Assembly: GCA_016218045.1 (NCBI GenBank)
Contig: JACRFB010000072.1
Span: 1 to 64,000 of the forward strand
Length of the DNA: 64,000 nt
DNA from: Ignavibacteriota bacterium
Lineage (GTDB): Bacteria; Bacteroidota; Ignavibacteria; SZUA-365
Reading direction: 5' to 3'
In this document: positions 1 through 9,633 of the stretch, piece by piece
How the letters are laid out: the number at the start of each line of letters is the position of its first letter
How positions within the stretch are numbered: the first letter of the stretch is position 1
Translations under genes and position numbers: made by a program
The notes under the pieces: generated by a model
The model's database searches: none
What the model was told of the DNA's origin: nothing
What the model saw: only the letters and a program-made list of their open reading frames with translations

Positions 1-136
1 CAGCGGGACAGCGGGACAGCGGGACAGCGGGACAGCGGGACAGCGGGACAGCGGGACAGCGGGACAGCGGGACAGCGGGACAGCGGGACAGCGGGACAGC
101 GGGACAGCGGGACAGCGGGACAGCGGGACAGCGGGA
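1..136. repeat. Perfect 8-bp tandem repeat, 17 copies
   Basis: The unit CAGCGGGA is repeated 17 times without a mismatch. The array starts at the window edge, so its true length is unknown. An 8-bp period would frameshift any reading frame, and no gene covers it. It could be a hypervariable intergenic array, or partly an assembly artefact. Confidence 0.97.
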
Positions 137-150
137 GAGAACTCCCCCTT

Positions 151-171
151 CCCCCTCTTAAAAAGAGGGGG
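151..171. other. Perfect hairpin, 9-bp stem, 3-nt loop
   Basis: CCCCCTCTT, loop AAA, then AAGAGGGGG. It lies about 220 bases beyond the actF stop, between the 8-mer array and the heptamer arrays. It could end transcription leaving the act operon, but no T-tract follows on either strand. Confidence 0.5.
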
Positions 172-250
172 TTGTCCGTTTATGATCTCTTAAAAGAGAC
201 GGGGCTATCCGATAAATTTCGCTCACACGCAGATCCCACCCCTTCAATCC

Positions 251-389
251 CTACCAACTACCATCTACCGTCTACCGTCTACCATCTACCCCTCTCCCCC
301 TCCACAACTCCTGTCTCCTGCATCCTGCCTCCTCACACGAACAGAGCAGATAGATCTACCATCTACCCATCTACCAACTACCAACTACC
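251..389. repeat. Degenerate heptamer arrays (NNCTACC / NNTCCTG)
   Basis: Three adjacent arrays share a 7-bp period: CTACCNN units at 251-292 (six copies), NNTCCTG units at 307-334 (about four, the last imperfect) and ATCTACC/AACTACC units at 354-389 (five, with one inserted base). Together with the 8-mer array they fill the gene-free stretch 1-391 downstream of actF. I see no credible gene here. Confidence 0.8.
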
Positions 390-391
390 CA

Positions 392-1564
392 TCAATGCGC
401 CCCCTCCGCAAGGAACGGATCATTCACCGGAATCGCATTACGGCGACGGAACTGCCAGGCCACAACAAGGAGAAAGAGCCCGCCGATGCCGAGCCAGGGC
501 GCCAGCTCCTGCCAGCCGAAAACGACAGCTTCAGGCGAATGGTTGGGCATGATGAGCCAGTAGACGTCGATAAAATGTGAAAGAAGCAGAATCACCGCGC
601 CGGTGAGAAGCACATTGAGATTCTTCTTCGCCTCCTGTGAAAGCAGAATGATAAACGGCACAAAGAAATGCGCAAAGACAATGGTGTAGGAGACGTATTG
701 CCAGCCGTTTTCGAAACGCGCCTTAAAAAAGACCACTTCCTCCGGAATGTTCGCGTACCAGATGAGCAGGTACTGCGAAAACGCGATATACGCCCAGAAG
801 ACGTTGAAGGCGAAGAGCAGCTTGCCGAGATCGTGGAAGCGCGCGGGTGTGAGCCACTCGGTGAGCAGGCCGGCCCTGCGCAGAGCCACAGCGATGATGC
901 ACAGCATGGCGAGTGTCGCCACCAGCGATCCCGCGAAATAGTACACGCCGTAGATCGTGCTGTACCAATGCGGCGAGAGCGACATGATCACGTCGAAGGC
1001 CGCGAAGGTGATGGTGACGCCGAAGACGATCATGCCCGGGGCGCTGAGCTTCCAGTTGCGCTCGGTGTACTTGAGATCGGTCGTCGTATCCTGACGGTAC
1101 GAGTTGCCCACGATCACATAGTACAACGCGAGCCAGATCAGATAGTACGCGCCGAGACGCGCGAGGAAAAACGGCGTGTTGAGCCAGGCCTTTTTCCCCG
1201 CCATGATGACGTCGCCATGCTCCGGATGCACCCAATGGTGATACAGTGTGCCGACACCCAGAGCCACGGGAACCATCAGCACCAGCAGGAAGGGCACAAA
1301 GGCGCCCATGAACTCGGGTATGCGCCGGATGGAGACGCTCCAGCCCGCGCGGACGAGGTACTGCAGCATGCTGAAAAAGACGCCCGTGATGGCGACACCC
1401 GCGAAAAAGACAAAACCGATGAGGTACCCGAAAAGAAAGCGGTCCCAGTCTCCGAAAGCCGAAAGGACCGAGAGGACGATTCCGAGACCCGCGAGACCAA
1501 GTCCCGCCATCGTCATGCGTTTGACAAATACGGTGTCGGCGAGTTTGACGGTGCCGATGTGCAT
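392..1564 (-). CDS. actF: Alternative complex III subunit ActF (quinol:cytochrome c oxidoreductase membrane subunit)
   Basis: A 390-residue polytopic membrane protein of the NrfD-like ActC/ActF family. In alternative complex III these subunits provide the transmembrane quinol-oxidising part. Hydrophobic segments run through most of the length, ending in a short RRRN-rich tail. I chose the ATG at 1564 because GGGAGG lies just upstream and the actE stop is 2 bases away; the open frame extends 98 codons further into actE without protein-like content. It is the last gene of the act/cox run and is followed only by repeats. Confidence 0.9.
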   Translation of the reverse strand: MHIGTVKLADTVFVKRMTMAGLGLAGLGIVLSVLSAFGDWDRFLFGYLIGFVFFAGVAITGVFFSMLQYLVRAGWSVSIRRIPEFMGAFVPFLLVLMVPVALGVGTLYHHWVHPEHGDVIMAGKKAWLNTPFFLARLGAYYLIWLALYYVIVGNSYRQDTTTDLKYTERNWKLSAPGMIVFGVTITFAAFDVIMSLSPHWYSTIYGVYYFAGSLVATLAMLCIIAVALRRAGLLTEWLTPARFHDLGKLLFAFNVFWAYIAFSQYLLIWYANIPEEVVFFKARFENGWQYVSYTIVFAHFFVPFIILLSQEAKKNLNVLLTGAVILLLSHFIDVYWLIMPNHSPEAVVFGWQELAPWLGIGGLFLLVVAWQFRRRNAIPVNDPFLAEGAH

Positions 1565-1566
1565 GG

Positions 1567-2214
1567 TTACCTCCCTGCCTGAGTCTGTGCCGGAGCCGGG
1601 GCCGCGGGCGGCGCCGCGGCGGGATCCGGATAGCGCAGCTTCTGCTTCTGCAGCGCGCGCACATGTGCGATCACCGCCCAGCGATCGTCGGGCGTGAGTT
1701 TGTCGGCATACCCGGGCATCACGTTCTGCCCCTTGCTCACAACATAAAAGAGTCGCGCATCCGAATATCCTTTGGCGTTCGTCGCGGCGAGATTGGGCGG
1801 CTTCTGCATGCCCTTGCGCACGACCTCGGTCGTGTCCTGCCCGGTCGAGGAATGGCACGGCGCGCAGAAGGCCTCGAAGCGGTTCTTCCCGCGCGCGAGC
1901 ATCGCCGGTGTGGGCGAGGGAAACGGATTCACGAGCCGGGCCTCGGTCTGCTGATAGCTCGTGTCGGTGAACACGTAGCTCTCGCGCGAAACGGTGCCGG
2001 GCACGGGTTCACGCATCGATTTTCTGTCGGCAAAAAATGTGCTTGGCTGCTGCGCGCCGACTTTTTTCTGATACTGCATGTCGAATCGAATTTGGAACGG
2101 CGGCTCGGTGCTGCGCAGCGGCTGGAAATCGTTGCCGGCCCAGAGTCCGACAAACACCGCCAGCGCCGCAAAAACCACGAGGGCCGGGACGACGGGGAGA
2201 CGTTTATTCTTCAT
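1567..2214 (-). CDS. actE: Alternative complex III subunit ActE, membrane-anchored monoheme cytochrome c
   Basis: 215 residues. An N-terminal hydrophobic segment (about residues 8-26) anchors it in the membrane. The single heme c site is CAPCH at 117-121, with a probable distal Met in VMPGY (M166). The C-terminal tail is Ala/Pro-rich. In the complex this cytochrome passes electrons from the Act core towards cytochrome oxidase. Unlike some homologues it shows no clear lipobox. The start overlaps the end of actD by 11 bases and the stop is 2 bases from actF, so the three are translationally linked. Confidence 0.9.
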   Translation of the reverse strand: MKNKRLPVVPALVVFAALAVFVGLWAGNDFQPLRSTEPPFQIRFDMQYQKKVGAQQPSTFFADRKSMREPVPGTVSRESYVFTDTSYQQTEARLVNPFPSPTPAMLARGKNRFEAFCAPCHSSTGQDTTEVVRKGMQKPPNLAATNAKGYSDARLFYVVSKGQNVMPGYADKLTPDDRWAVIAHVRALQKQKLRYPDPAAAPPAAPAPAQTQAGR

Positions 2215-2749
2215 TGTATTCCACCACGCGGATCTGATCGGCGCCGACGGACTGCAGCAGGGCGCGCGTTTTCTCGGAATCGTACAGCGGATCCTCCGCG
2301 TCGATCGTCACCACAAAGGCGTCGTCGGTGGAGCGGAGGAAATGCGGATCTTTCTGCCATTTCGAAAACCAGCGCGGAAGTCCGTTGAGCCCGAACATGC
2401 CCACGACGGTCGCGATGGCGCTGAGCAGCACCGTGAGTTCGAAGGTGATCGGAATCGAGGGTTCGAGCGCGAACAGGGGTTTGCCGCCGATGACAAGCGG
2501 ATAGTCCACCGCGCCGGTGTACCACTGCAGATGCAGCGCGACAAGCGCGCCGGTGACGCCGGCGATGAGCGAGATGTACGGGAGTATCGTTTTTTTGATA
2601 CCCATCGCATCGTCGAGTCCGTGTAACGGATACGGCGTGTGAAAATCGAAGCGGCGGTAGCCGGCCGACCGCAGCGCGGCAGCGGCGGCAAGCACGGTGT
2701 CGGGATCGGTGAAGATGCCGGTGATGCCGGCAAGTTTCGTCGTGTTCAT
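2204..2749 (-). CDS. actD: Alternative complex III subunit ActD (DUF3341)
   Basis: 181 residues with the standard ActD layout: a soluble N-terminal domain beginning TKLAGITGIF, two hydrophobic hairpin segments (about residues 56-75 and 98-118), and a soluble C-terminal part ending in an acidic tail. ActD is a non-cofactor membrane subunit of alternative complex III. It lies between actC (10-base gap) and actE (11-base overlap), as in other act loci. Confidence 0.9.
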   Translation of the reverse strand: MNTTKLAGITGIFTDPDTVLAAAAALRSAGYRRFDFHTPYPLHGLDDAMGIKKTILPYISLIAGVTGALVALHLQWYTGAVDYPLVIGGKPLFALEPSIPITFELTVLLSAIATVVGMFGLNGLPRWFSKWQKDPHFLRSTDDAFVVTIDAEDPLYDSEKTRALLQSVGADQIRVVEYNEE

Positions 2750-2759
2750 GCGCGGGTCC

Positions 2760-4193
2760 TCAATGTTTCCCGTGCGACGGCTGCGCGCCGGGCAGGATGG
2801 CCTTCACTTCCGAAATCGCCAGCACGGGCAGCCATTTCGCGAAGAGCAGGAAGAGGGTCAGGAAAATGCCGATGGTGCCGATAAAGATCGAGGCATCGAT
2901 CCAGGTCGGAATGAAGTATCCCCAACTCGAGGGGAGAAAATCGCGGTGCAGCGATGTGGCGATGATCACGAAGCGCTCGAACCACATGCCGATATTCACG
3001 AAGATCGAGATGACCCATGTGATGGCCAGATTGCGCCTGATGCGCCTGAACCAGAAGAGTTGCGGAATAAACACGTTGCACGATACCATGGTCCAGTACG
3101 CCCATGCGTACGGTCCGAACGCCCTGTTGATGAAGATGAACTTCTCGTAGGGATTGCCGCTGTACCAGGCGATGAAGAACTCGACGCCGTATGCGTAGCC
3201 GACCATCAGGCCCGTGGCCATGAGGATCTTGTTCATGTTTTCGATGTGTTTGAGCGTGAGGAACTGCTCGAGTCCCAGCAGCGTGCGCGCGAGAATCATG
3301 AGCGTCAGCACCATCGCGAATCCGGAAAAGATGGCGCCCGCCACAAAGTAGGGCGGAAAGATCGTGGTGTGCCATCCGGGAATGATGGACACGGCAAAGT
3401 CGAACGACACGATGGTGTGCACCGACAACACGAGCGGTGTCGAGAGTCCGGCAAGGATCAGATACGCCTTTTCGTAGCGGTGCCAGTGGCGGTTTGCGCC
3501 GGTCCATCCCAGACTGAGCAGTGTGAGCACCCACGCGGCGATTTTATTCTTTGCGCGGTTGCGCAGGGTGGCGAGATCGGGCACGAGTCCGACAAACCAG
3601 AACAGCAGCGACACGGTGAAATAGGTGGACACCGCAAAGACGTCCCACAGCAGCGGCGAGCGGAAGTTCACCCACATCTGCATCTGATTCGGCAGAGGCA
3701 GCAGCCAGTACACGGCCACCCACGGGCGGCCGGTGTGGATGATCGGGAAGATCAGGGCGCAGATGACGGCGAAAATCGTCATCGCCTCGGCGGCGCGGTT
3801 GATGGCCGTGCGCCAGTTCTGCCGGAAGAGAAAGAGGATGGCCGAGATCAGCGTGCCCGCGTGGCCGATACCGATCCAGAACACAAAGTTGGTGATGTCC
3901 CACGCCCAGCCCACCGGCTGGTTGTTGCCCCACACGCCGATGCCGGTGAACACGGTGTAGAGAATCGCGAGAATGCCGATGCCCGCCATCGAGCCGGTGA
4001 TGGTGAGCGCCAGGAAGTAGGCCTTCGAGGGTTTCCGCTCGACGATCCCGGCCACGAGGTCGGTGACGTCCGCGGCCTTCGGGGTGCCGTGCACGAGTGG
4101 TTCGCGATGCCGGGAGGCGGTGTCGAGCGACACACTTCCTCCACCGTCGACGTTCCAGGAATCGTGCCGTGTGCGGTCGTGTGTCGGGCTCAT
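2760..4193 (-). CDS. actC: Alternative complex III subunit ActC (NrfD/PsrC-like membrane protein)
   Basis: 477 residues. A roughly 45-residue soluble N-terminus is followed by many transmembrane segments, typical of NrfD-like quinol-interacting subunits, and it is paired with the ActB iron-sulfur domain. The ATG at 4193 overlaps the actB stop as ATGA, which fixes the start; the upstream part of the open frame only shadows actB. ActC and ActF are related membrane subunits of the same complex. Confidence 0.92.
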   Translation of the reverse strand: MSPTHDRTRHDSWNVDGGGSVSLDTASRHREPLVHGTPKAADVTDLVAGIVERKPSKAYFLALTITGSMAGIGILAILYTVFTGIGVWGNNQPVGWAWDITNFVFWIGIGHAGTLISAILFLFRQNWRTAINRAAEAMTIFAVICALIFPIIHTGRPWVAVYWLLPLPNQMQMWVNFRSPLLWDVFAVSTYFTVSLLFWFVGLVPDLATLRNRAKNKIAAWVLTLLSLGWTGANRHWHRYEKAYLILAGLSTPLVLSVHTIVSFDFAVSIIPGWHTTIFPPYFVAGAIFSGFAMVLTLMILARTLLGLEQFLTLKHIENMNKILMATGLMVGYAYGVEFFIAWYSGNPYEKFIFINRAFGPYAWAYWTMVSCNVFIPQLFWFRRIRRNLAITWVISIFVNIGMWFERFVIIATSLHRDFLPSSWGYFIPTWIDASIFIGTIGIFLTLFLLFAKWLPVLAISEVKAILPGAQPSHGKH

Positions 4194-7100
4194 GCCTTTC
4201 CTCCGTTGGTGTTCCGGATCTTCGCGAGATAGGTGATGGAGGGCTGCACGTTTAATTCGCGCAGCACGAGATAGCCGCGCTCGGAACCGCGCGACGCGGA
4301 CACGGCGCTGGCGGGATCGTTGAGATCGCCGAAGACGATGGCGTCGGCCGGACATGCCTGCTGGCATGCGGTGACCACCTCGCCGTCCGCGAGCCGGTCG
4401 CGGCCCTCGTTCTTCGCGTGGAATTTTGCGTCGTTGATGCGCTGCACGCAGAACGTGCACTTCTCCATCACGCCGCGCATACGCACGGTGACATCGGGAT
4501 TAAACACCATGCCCAGGGGATCGCGGTCGTCGCCGTGATAGTCGAGGTAGTTGAAGCGGCGCACCTTGTAGGGGCAGTTGTTCGAACAATAGCGCGTACC
4601 CACGCAGCGGTTGTAGGTCATCTCGTTCAGTCCTTCGGGACTGTGCGTCGTCGCCGCGACGGGACAGACGTTTTCGCAGGGCGCGTTCTCGCAGTGCTGG
4701 CACAGCATCGGCTGCACGAGCGTTTCCGGCGCCGCCTCGTCGCCGCTGTAGTAGCGGTCGATGCGCAGCCAGTGCATCTCGCGGCCCTTCATAACCTGTT
4801 CCTTGCCGACCACGGGGATATTGTTCTCCGACACACACGCGATCATACATGCGCTGCATCCGACGCAGGCCGACGCGTCGATGGTCATGCCCCATCGATG
4901 CCCCTTCGAGTAGTCGTGTGGCTCCATGAGACTGATCGGACGATCGTGCTGCTTCTCGGCTCCGAGCACGGGAAGCTCGCGTGCAAAAAGCACCGACGGA
5001 TTCTTCGTAAAATCGGCGAGTGTCGCCTCCTTCACGATGTCGCTGCGGTCGATGTCGTACAACTCATCACCACCCAGCGAGTGATGGTCCTGTGTGCAGG
5101 CGAGCGGCGCAACGGCACCGGTCTTCTCGACCGAACACGCGGCGAATCCCAGCGACGGACCCTGCGCGGGCAGCAGCCCGGCCGTATCAACTCCCACACC
5201 GGCAAGCACGCGCCCGCCCTCGCTGCGTCCATATCCCGTGCTGACCGCGACGGTATTCTCGGCAACACCCGGCTGCACAAGCACGGGAAGTTCCACCGCG
5301 CCCGAGGCCGTCTTTATTCGGATCACATCATCCTTTTTTACGCCGAGCGCCTTTGCGGTGGCGGGACCCAGCAATGCGGCGTTGCCCCAGGTGACTTTGG
5401 TGACGGGATCGGGCATCTCCTGCAGCCAGCCCAGATTTGCGAAACGTCCGTCGTAGACGGTGTTCGAGGGCGCAATACACACCGTGAACGAGCCGCCCGC
5501 GGATGTTTGCGCGCGTAACAGCGGCAGTGCCTGCGCCATGTTGATCGCGAGCGGGCGCCGGGTGGCGGTGATAGACACGAGCCCCTCGCGGAGAGCGTTC
5601 TGCCAGAAGGCATCGAACCCTCCGGCGGAGGCGCCCGCAGCCGTCTGCACGTCGCGCCGCCAGCGCGCGCGGACGAAGTCGTACCACGTGCTCTCGACCG
5701 GCGCCGCGGCCGCGTTGCTCAACTGCGCGATGCGCAGCAACGTGTCGCCGAGCGACCACTGTCCGTCGTTCAACGGCGCGATGAGCGGCTGCTGCACCAC
5801 CTGTGTGCCGTCGGGAAGCTCCGCGTCGCCCCAGCACTCGAGAGCGTGATTGACGGGCAGAAAGATTGTGCACGCCTTCGACGTCTCGTCCGCGTATTGC
5901 GAGCATGCGAAACGATACAGCACCTTCGAGAGAAGGCCGCGGAACTCCTTCTCGCCCAGAGCGTGCGCGAGGTTGACGTCCGCGAACAGCACGGCGCCGA
6001 CGTCCCCGCGGCGGAGTTCCGCACGCAGGGATTCGACGGCGGTCTTTGCGGATCCGCTGTACGGATACACGTGCGCGGGATCGAGAGGACGGTTCGCGCC
6101 ATACGCGCCTATGGCAAGATTGAGCAGAACGCCGTAGGCCTGGGCCCGCATCGACAGATGCCGTCCGACCATCACCACCGCGGAGCCGCGGAGCAGATCG
6201 TCGGCGATGGCGCCGATCATGGGGAAGGACGCGGGCGCCTTCCTCGAGAGTTCCGCGAGCACCGCGGCATCCAGGGCGCCGCGGCGGCGCACCACGGCCA
6301 CCTCGTGCAGCACCGCGTGCAGAAACGACTCGAATTCGGAAGGGCCCAGCACAAGACGGTGGTCGGCGTTCGAACCCGTGAGTGTCATCACCGATTCGGC
6401 CGCGTAAAAACGGCTCATGGATGCGGCCGCGCGCGTGGGTTTGCGGCGGGATGCAAAGCCGCGGATGTTCCTCACGGCGTCGGGGTCCGCGCCAAGAAAA
6501 TCCGCTTCAATGCCCAGAATGACGTCGGCCTTGGCGAGGTCGACCGCAAATAGGCCGTCGATGCCAAGCAGCGCTTTGTTCGATTCGGCCGCGTTCCAGG
6601 CGCTCATCGCGGGCCAGGTCACCACCTTGCAGTTCGGAATTGCTCGCTCGAGCGCCTCGTACAGCCGGGCCATCGAGGGCGAGGCGTGTTCGTCGACAAG
6701 AATTCGGACCGCCTTGCCTTTTTTTGCCGTATCGGCAAACGCCGCCGCGATACGTGTGACGGCGTTGTGCGGCGTTGAGTCGCTGTTCTGCACGGTCGGC
6801 CGCAATATGCGGTCGGGATCGTAGAGCGCGAGCAGCGACGCCTGGGCGAAATGACTCGAGGCCCCGCCCGTCGTCGTGTCGCGGTCGTTGCCTTCGACTT
6901 TTATCGGACGCCCTTCCCGCGAGCGCACCAGAAGCGGCTGCGCGGCGTACCCGAGTGCAAACACTGTGGCGTAGTGCTGAGAGACACCCGGCACCAGCGA
7001 TTCCGGCTTGCGCACGTAGGGCACGATCTCCTGCTCCGGCTTGCGGCAGCCGGTGGCGGCAAGCGCGACCGAGGCCCCCATCAGGCCGATGAAGGTGCGT

Positions 7101-7243
7101 CGCGTCATGGCCGAGGCCGAACCGAGAGGCGCATCGTAGTCGGCGGGAAACTCGTTATGGAGTTGCTCCATCACCGCGGGGTCGCGGGCGAGTTCCTGGA
7201 AACTTTTCCAGTACGTTTTTCCTGTATCGCGTGTATCGTTCAT
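4190..7243 (-). CDS. actB: Alternative complex III subunit ActB, molybdopterin-like domain fused to four-cluster iron-sulfur domain
   Basis: 1017 residues. The N-terminus carries the extended Tat-type leader known for MoCo/4Fe-4S proteins: YWKSFQELA near residue 11, then TRRTFIGLM at 47-55 and a Cys at 66. The long middle is a molybdopterin-oxidoreductase-like domain, which in known Act complexes binds no molybdenum. The last third has ferredoxin motifs: [11 protein letters not shown] near 791, [13 protein letters not shown] near 845, [11 protein letters not shown] near 879, then CTFC near 927 and CQQAC near 956. This suits three [4Fe-4S] and one [3Fe-4S] cluster. It lies 61 bases after actA and overlaps actC. 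Confidence 0.93.
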   Translation of the reverse strand: MNDTRDTGKTYWKSFQELARDPAVMEQLHNEFPADYDAPLGSASAMTRRTFIGLMGASVALAATGCRKPEQEIVPYVRKPESLVPGVSQHYATVFALGYAAQPLLVRSREGRPIKVEGNDRDTTTGGASSHFAQASLLALYDPDRILRPTVQNSDSTPHNAVTRIAAAFADTAKKGKAVRILVDEHASPSMARLYEALERAIPNCKVVTWPAMSAWNAAESNKALLGIDGLFAVDLAKADVILGIEADFLGADPDAVRNIRGFASRRKPTRAAASMSRFYAAESVMTLTGSNADHRLVLGPSEFESFLHAVLHEVAVVRRRGALDAAVLAELSRKAPASFPMIGAIADDLLRGSAVVMVGRHLSMRAQAYGVLLNLAIGAYGANRPLDPAHVYPYSGSAKTAVESLRAELRRGDVGAVLFADVNLAHALGEKEFRGLLSKVLYRFACSQYADETSKACTIFLPVNHALECWGDAELPDGTQVVQQPLIAPLNDGQWSLGDTLLRIAQLSNAAAAPVESTWYDFVRARWRRDVQTAAGASAGGFDAFWQNALREGLVSITATRRPLAINMAQALPLLRAQTSAGGSFTVCIAPSNTVYDGRFANLGWLQEMPDPVTKVTWGNAALLGPATAKALGVKKDDVIRIKTASGAVELPVLVQPGVAENTVAVSTGYGRSEGGRVLAGVGVDTAGLLPAQGPSLGFAACSVEKTGAVAPLACTQDHHSLGGDELYDIDRSDIVKEATLADFTKNPSVLFARELPVLGAEKQHDRPISLMEPHDYSKGHRWGMTIDASACVGCSACMIACVSENNIPVVGKEQVMKGREMHWLRIDRYYSGDEAAPETLVQPMLCQHCENAPCENVCPVAATTHSPEGLNEMTYNRCVGTRYCSNNCPYKVRRFNYLDYHGDDRDPLGMVFNPDVTVRMRGVMEKCTFCVQRINDAKFHAKNEGRDRLADGEVVTACQQACPADAIVFGDLNDPASAVSASRGSERGYLVLRELNVQPSITYLAKIRNTNGGKA

Positions 7244-7304
7244 TCTGCTTCGTCGTTGTTGCCGTGAGGGCTCGTGAAAACGGAATCCGCGCAGCGCCGC
7301 GCGA

Positions 7305-7922
7305 TCAATGGTGGCAGGCCGAGCAGTTCTCGGGTCCACGGTTCAGGGGCCGCGCGAGCACTTCCGGCCGCACGTCGGCACCCGTGATCTCACGCGTCCG
7401 CACGCTGTACGCGTTCGGGTCGCGATGGCAGTCGAGACACCAGCCCATGGTCAGCGGTTTCTTCTGCACGATCACGCCCTGCTTCTCGACTTCACCGTGG
7501 CACGACGCGCAATCGACGCCCGCCTTGATATGCCTGCTGTGATTGAAGAAGGCGTAGTCCGGAAGCTTGTGTATGCGTATCCACGGGATGGGCATGTTCT
7601 TCTCCCAGCTCTCATGCACGAGCTTCAGCTTCGGGCTGTCGCGCTTCACGATCACATGGCAATTCATGCAGGTCTGTGTCGGGGGAACGGTGCTGTGCGC
7701 CGAGGTCTCCACACTGGTGTGGCAGTACACGCAGGCGATTTTGAGATTGCCGGCATGCACACTGTGATCGAAGGGCACGGGTTGCTGGGGCCGGTATCCG
7801 ACATCCATCCACTGTGGATGCCTGCCGAAGTAGAAGACGACGGCGCCGACGCCGAGCAGGGTCAGTCCGGCGAGCACGGTTCGTTTGATCTGTCTATCGA
7901 GTTTCGCGCTGAACATGGGCAT
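7305..7922 (-). CDS. actA: Alternative complex III subunit ActA, pentaheme cytochrome c
   Basis: 205 residues. One N-terminal membrane anchor (about residues 14-34) is followed by five CxxCH heme sites in order: CVYCH, CMNCH, CASCH, CLDCH and CSACH, the last at the C-terminus. This is the pentaheme ActA that passes electrons between the iron-sulfur and cytochrome subunits. The start at 7922 forms a TGATG overlap with the preceding gene; an internal ATG at 7916 is the alternative. Confidence 0.92.
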   Translation of the reverse strand: MPMFSAKLDRQIKRTVLAGLTLLGVGAVVFYFGRHPQWMDVGYRPQQPVPFDHSVHAGNLKIACVYCHTSVETSAHSTVPPTQTCMNCHVIVKRDSPKLKLVHESWEKNMPIPWIRIHKLPDYAFFNHSRHIKAGVDCASCHGEVEKQGVIVQKKPLTMGWCLDCHRDPNAYSVRTREITGADVRPEVLARPLNRGPENCSACHH

Positions 7923-8188
7923 CAGGCTGAGGTGTGTGAATCGAGGTCGGCGGCCGCCTCCGCGAGGCGCTGCCTGCGCGCGGCGTGCCAGATGCGGTAG
8001 CCGAATCCTCCAAGCAGAAGAAACGGCACCACCATCATGAGGTAGATGCTGGTACTGAAGCCCGATGACACGGGCTCGCCGCCCGGCATCACGGCTTCCT
8101 TGCAGTTCGGACAGGCGTGGGCCGCAACGCCGGCAAGCGTCAGCATCGCGGCAACGGCTGCGAAACGGAGGAGGTGTGTTCTGATCAT
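7922..8188 (-). CDS. Small exported membrane protein with ACPNCK motif
   Basis: 88 residues. A cleavable signal peptide ends near AHA, followed immediately by CPNCKEAV, a spacer rich in Gly/Ser/Pro, one transmembrane helix (about residues 47-66) and a basic, then acidic, cytoplasmic tail. I do not recognise the family. The CxxC exposed outside the membrane, between the DUF420 assembly gene and actA, suggests redox or copper handling during assembly of the respiratory complexes; that is inference. It is linked by ATGA to the upstream gene and TGATG to actA. Confidence 0.75.
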   Translation of the reverse strand: MIRTHLLRFAAVAAMLTLAGVAAHACPNCKEAVMPGGEPVSSGFSTSIYLMMVVPFLLLGGFGYRIWHAARRQRLAEAAADLDSHTSA

Positions 8189-8616
8189 GCGGACGGAGCG
8201 TAGATGTGATACAGCATGACGTAGACGACAACACCCGTCACCGACACGTAGAGCCACAGGGGAAAAGTCCAGCGTGCGATGCGGCGGTGCAGATCGAACT
8301 TCTCGCGCAACGCGCGGAGCAGCGACATGATTGCAAGCACGGGCACTGCGGGCGCAAGCACCGAATGTGAAATGAGCACGGTAAAATACACGATGCGTGC
8401 GATGCCGTCTCCCTGGAAACGGGTCAGCAGGTGCGAGGACAGGTGGTACGCGATATACGAGGCGAGGAACAGGCCCGATGTGACAAAGGCCGCGATCATC
8501 ATGGCGCGGTGTGCATCGCGGCGCTGATGGCGGATAAAGCGGTATCCGAGCAGGAGGAAGATGCTCGCAACTGTGTTCAGCGAGGCGTTCAGGGCGGGCA
8601 GCCAGTCGGTGATCAT
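8185..8616 (-). CDS. DUF420 membrane protein, probable cytochrome oxidase assembly factor (CtaM-like)
   Basis: 143 residues with four predicted transmembrane segments and conserved His residues (FIRHQRRDAH, SYIAYHLSSH, LISHSVLAP, LHRRIARWT), the pattern of DUF420. The Staphylococcus member CtaM is needed for heme-copper oxidase assembly, and here the gene lies between sco1 and the act genes. It overlaps both neighbours by ATGA. Confidence 0.82.
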   Translation of the reverse strand: MITDWLPALNASLNTVASIFLLLGYRFIRHQRRDAHRAMMIAAFVTSGLFLASYIAYHLSSHLLTRFQGDGIARIVYFTVLISHSVLAPAVPVLAIMSLLRALREKFDLHRRIARWTFPLWLYVSVTGVVVYVMLYHIYAPSA

Positions 8617-9194
8617 GCCGGACCTCCCGCGAGCAATGCACGAATCGCCTGGCGCAGTGCGTCCATGGCCGCCGGATCAAGCGCGTCGTAATATCCGCGG
8701 ATGGAACCGCGCGCATCGACTAATGCAAACCGCGTGCTGTGTAATGCCGGCGTGCGCGCGTCGCCCATCAGGAAACCCTTTGCGGCCAGCTTTGCGACCT
8801 CGTCTTTTGACGTGCGGAGGAAAAACCAGCGTCCGGGTTTTGCAGCGTAGCGGCGCGCGTACTTGGTCAGCCGCTCCTGTGTGTCGGTGTCGGGATCGAC
8901 CGTGAATCCGACAAGACGGAAGTGCGCCTCGTCCGCGAACTCGGCCTGCAGCACGTTTGCGGTGGAATTGATGACGGGGCATGGTCCGCCGCAACTCGTG
9001 AAGAAAAAGTACACGAGGTACACGTTGCCCGCCAGTGTCTCGGTGCTGACCTCTGTGCCGTCGTAGTTGGGCACGGTGAACGACGGGGCGTCCTTTATCA
9101 GTGGCAGGGCGGCGGCATCGATGCCGGGTGCTTCGTTCCCGCCGCAGCCGGCACTCGCGAGCAGCAGCGCCGTTGCAAGTATTGTTCGCAGCAT
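8613..9194 (-). CDS. sco1: SCO1/SenC-type copper chaperone lipoprotein
   Basis: 193 residues. An N-terminal lipoprotein-like signal ends at C17, followed by a thioredoxin-fold SCO domain. The copper-binding cysteines are C68 and C72 in TSCGGPCP, and the conserved His is H152 in ALHSTRF. Most family members have CPxxCP; here the residue after the first Cys is Gly. Sco proteins deliver copper to the CuA site of CoxB. I chose ATG 9194 (GGGGA just upstream) over a GTG at 9332 that would add 46 unlikely residues before the signal. This leaves 141 bases after coxD in which I see nothing else. Confidence 0.88.
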   Translation of the reverse strand: MLRTILATALLLASAGCGGNEAPGIDAAALPLIKDAPSFTVPNYDGTEVSTETLAGNVYLVYFFFTSCGGPCPVINSTANVLQAEFADEAHFRLVGFTVDPDTDTQERLTKYARRYAAKPGRWFFLRTSKDEVAKLAAKGFLMGDARTPALHSTRFALVDARGSIRGYYDALDPAAMDALRQAIRALLAGGPA

Positions 9195-9335
9195 TTTCCC
9201 CGCGTTCTGTATTCTCGCGGCTGCACGGGACGTCACAGCGGTCGCACGAAACACTCCGCGGGCGGCGGAAACGTGCGGCACCATGCCTGTGTCCGGCCGG
9301 AGCACTTCGATATTTGACGCGGTGTAGGACACGAG

Positions 9336-9614
9336 TTACAGTCCCAGCTTCGTCAAGGTGAAAACGAGGATGAGGAAAAACGCGACGGGCACGGTCACAA
9401 AATACCGCAGCCGGGGATTGTCGAACTTGAGATGCATGAAGATCGCCACCACCAGCGCGGCCTTGAGCGCCGCAATCACGACGCCTACCACGATATTCAT
9501 CGTGTCGCCGAAATGCAGCGTCGTGACAGCCACGGTAAGGGCCGTCAGGACGAGCAGCGCAAGGAACACCTTGAAGTAGCTCTTTTTTATCGCGTCGAAA
9601 TTTTCTGCGGACAT
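9336..9614 (-). CDS. coxD: Cytochrome c oxidase subunit IV (prokaryotic COX4 family)
   Basis: 92 residues with three transmembrane segments, including the family signature IFMHLKFDNPRLR near residues 58-70. It is the small structural subunit of caa3-type oxidases. It follows coxC by 19 bases. Confidence 0.88.
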   Translation of the reverse strand: MSAENFDAIKKSYFKVFLALLVLTALTVAVTTLHFGDTMNIVVGVVIAALKAALVVAIFMHLKFDNPRLRYFVTVPVAFFLILVFTLTKLGL

Positions 9615-9633
9615 GGTCGCGGCTCCTCGGGTG

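Noticed and set aside
1-136. CRISPR array
   Set aside because: The unit is 8 bases with no spacers, and no cas gene is nearby.
2697-4232. Long plus-strand open frame of 511 codons opposite actC and actD
   Set aside because: It is an antisense shadow produced by high GC; its translation is Arg/His/Glu-rich without domain motifs, while the minus strand encodes clear ActC and ActD.
4190-7243. ActB as an active molybdenum enzyme
   Set aside because: The fold is molybdopterin-type, but in characterised alternative complex III this subunit binds no molybdenum cofactor, and the act gene context is complete.
8613-9332. Longer Sco protein starting at GTG 9332
   Set aside because: It would place 46 residues before a good lipoprotein signal; ATG 9194 fits the signal and the ribosome site.
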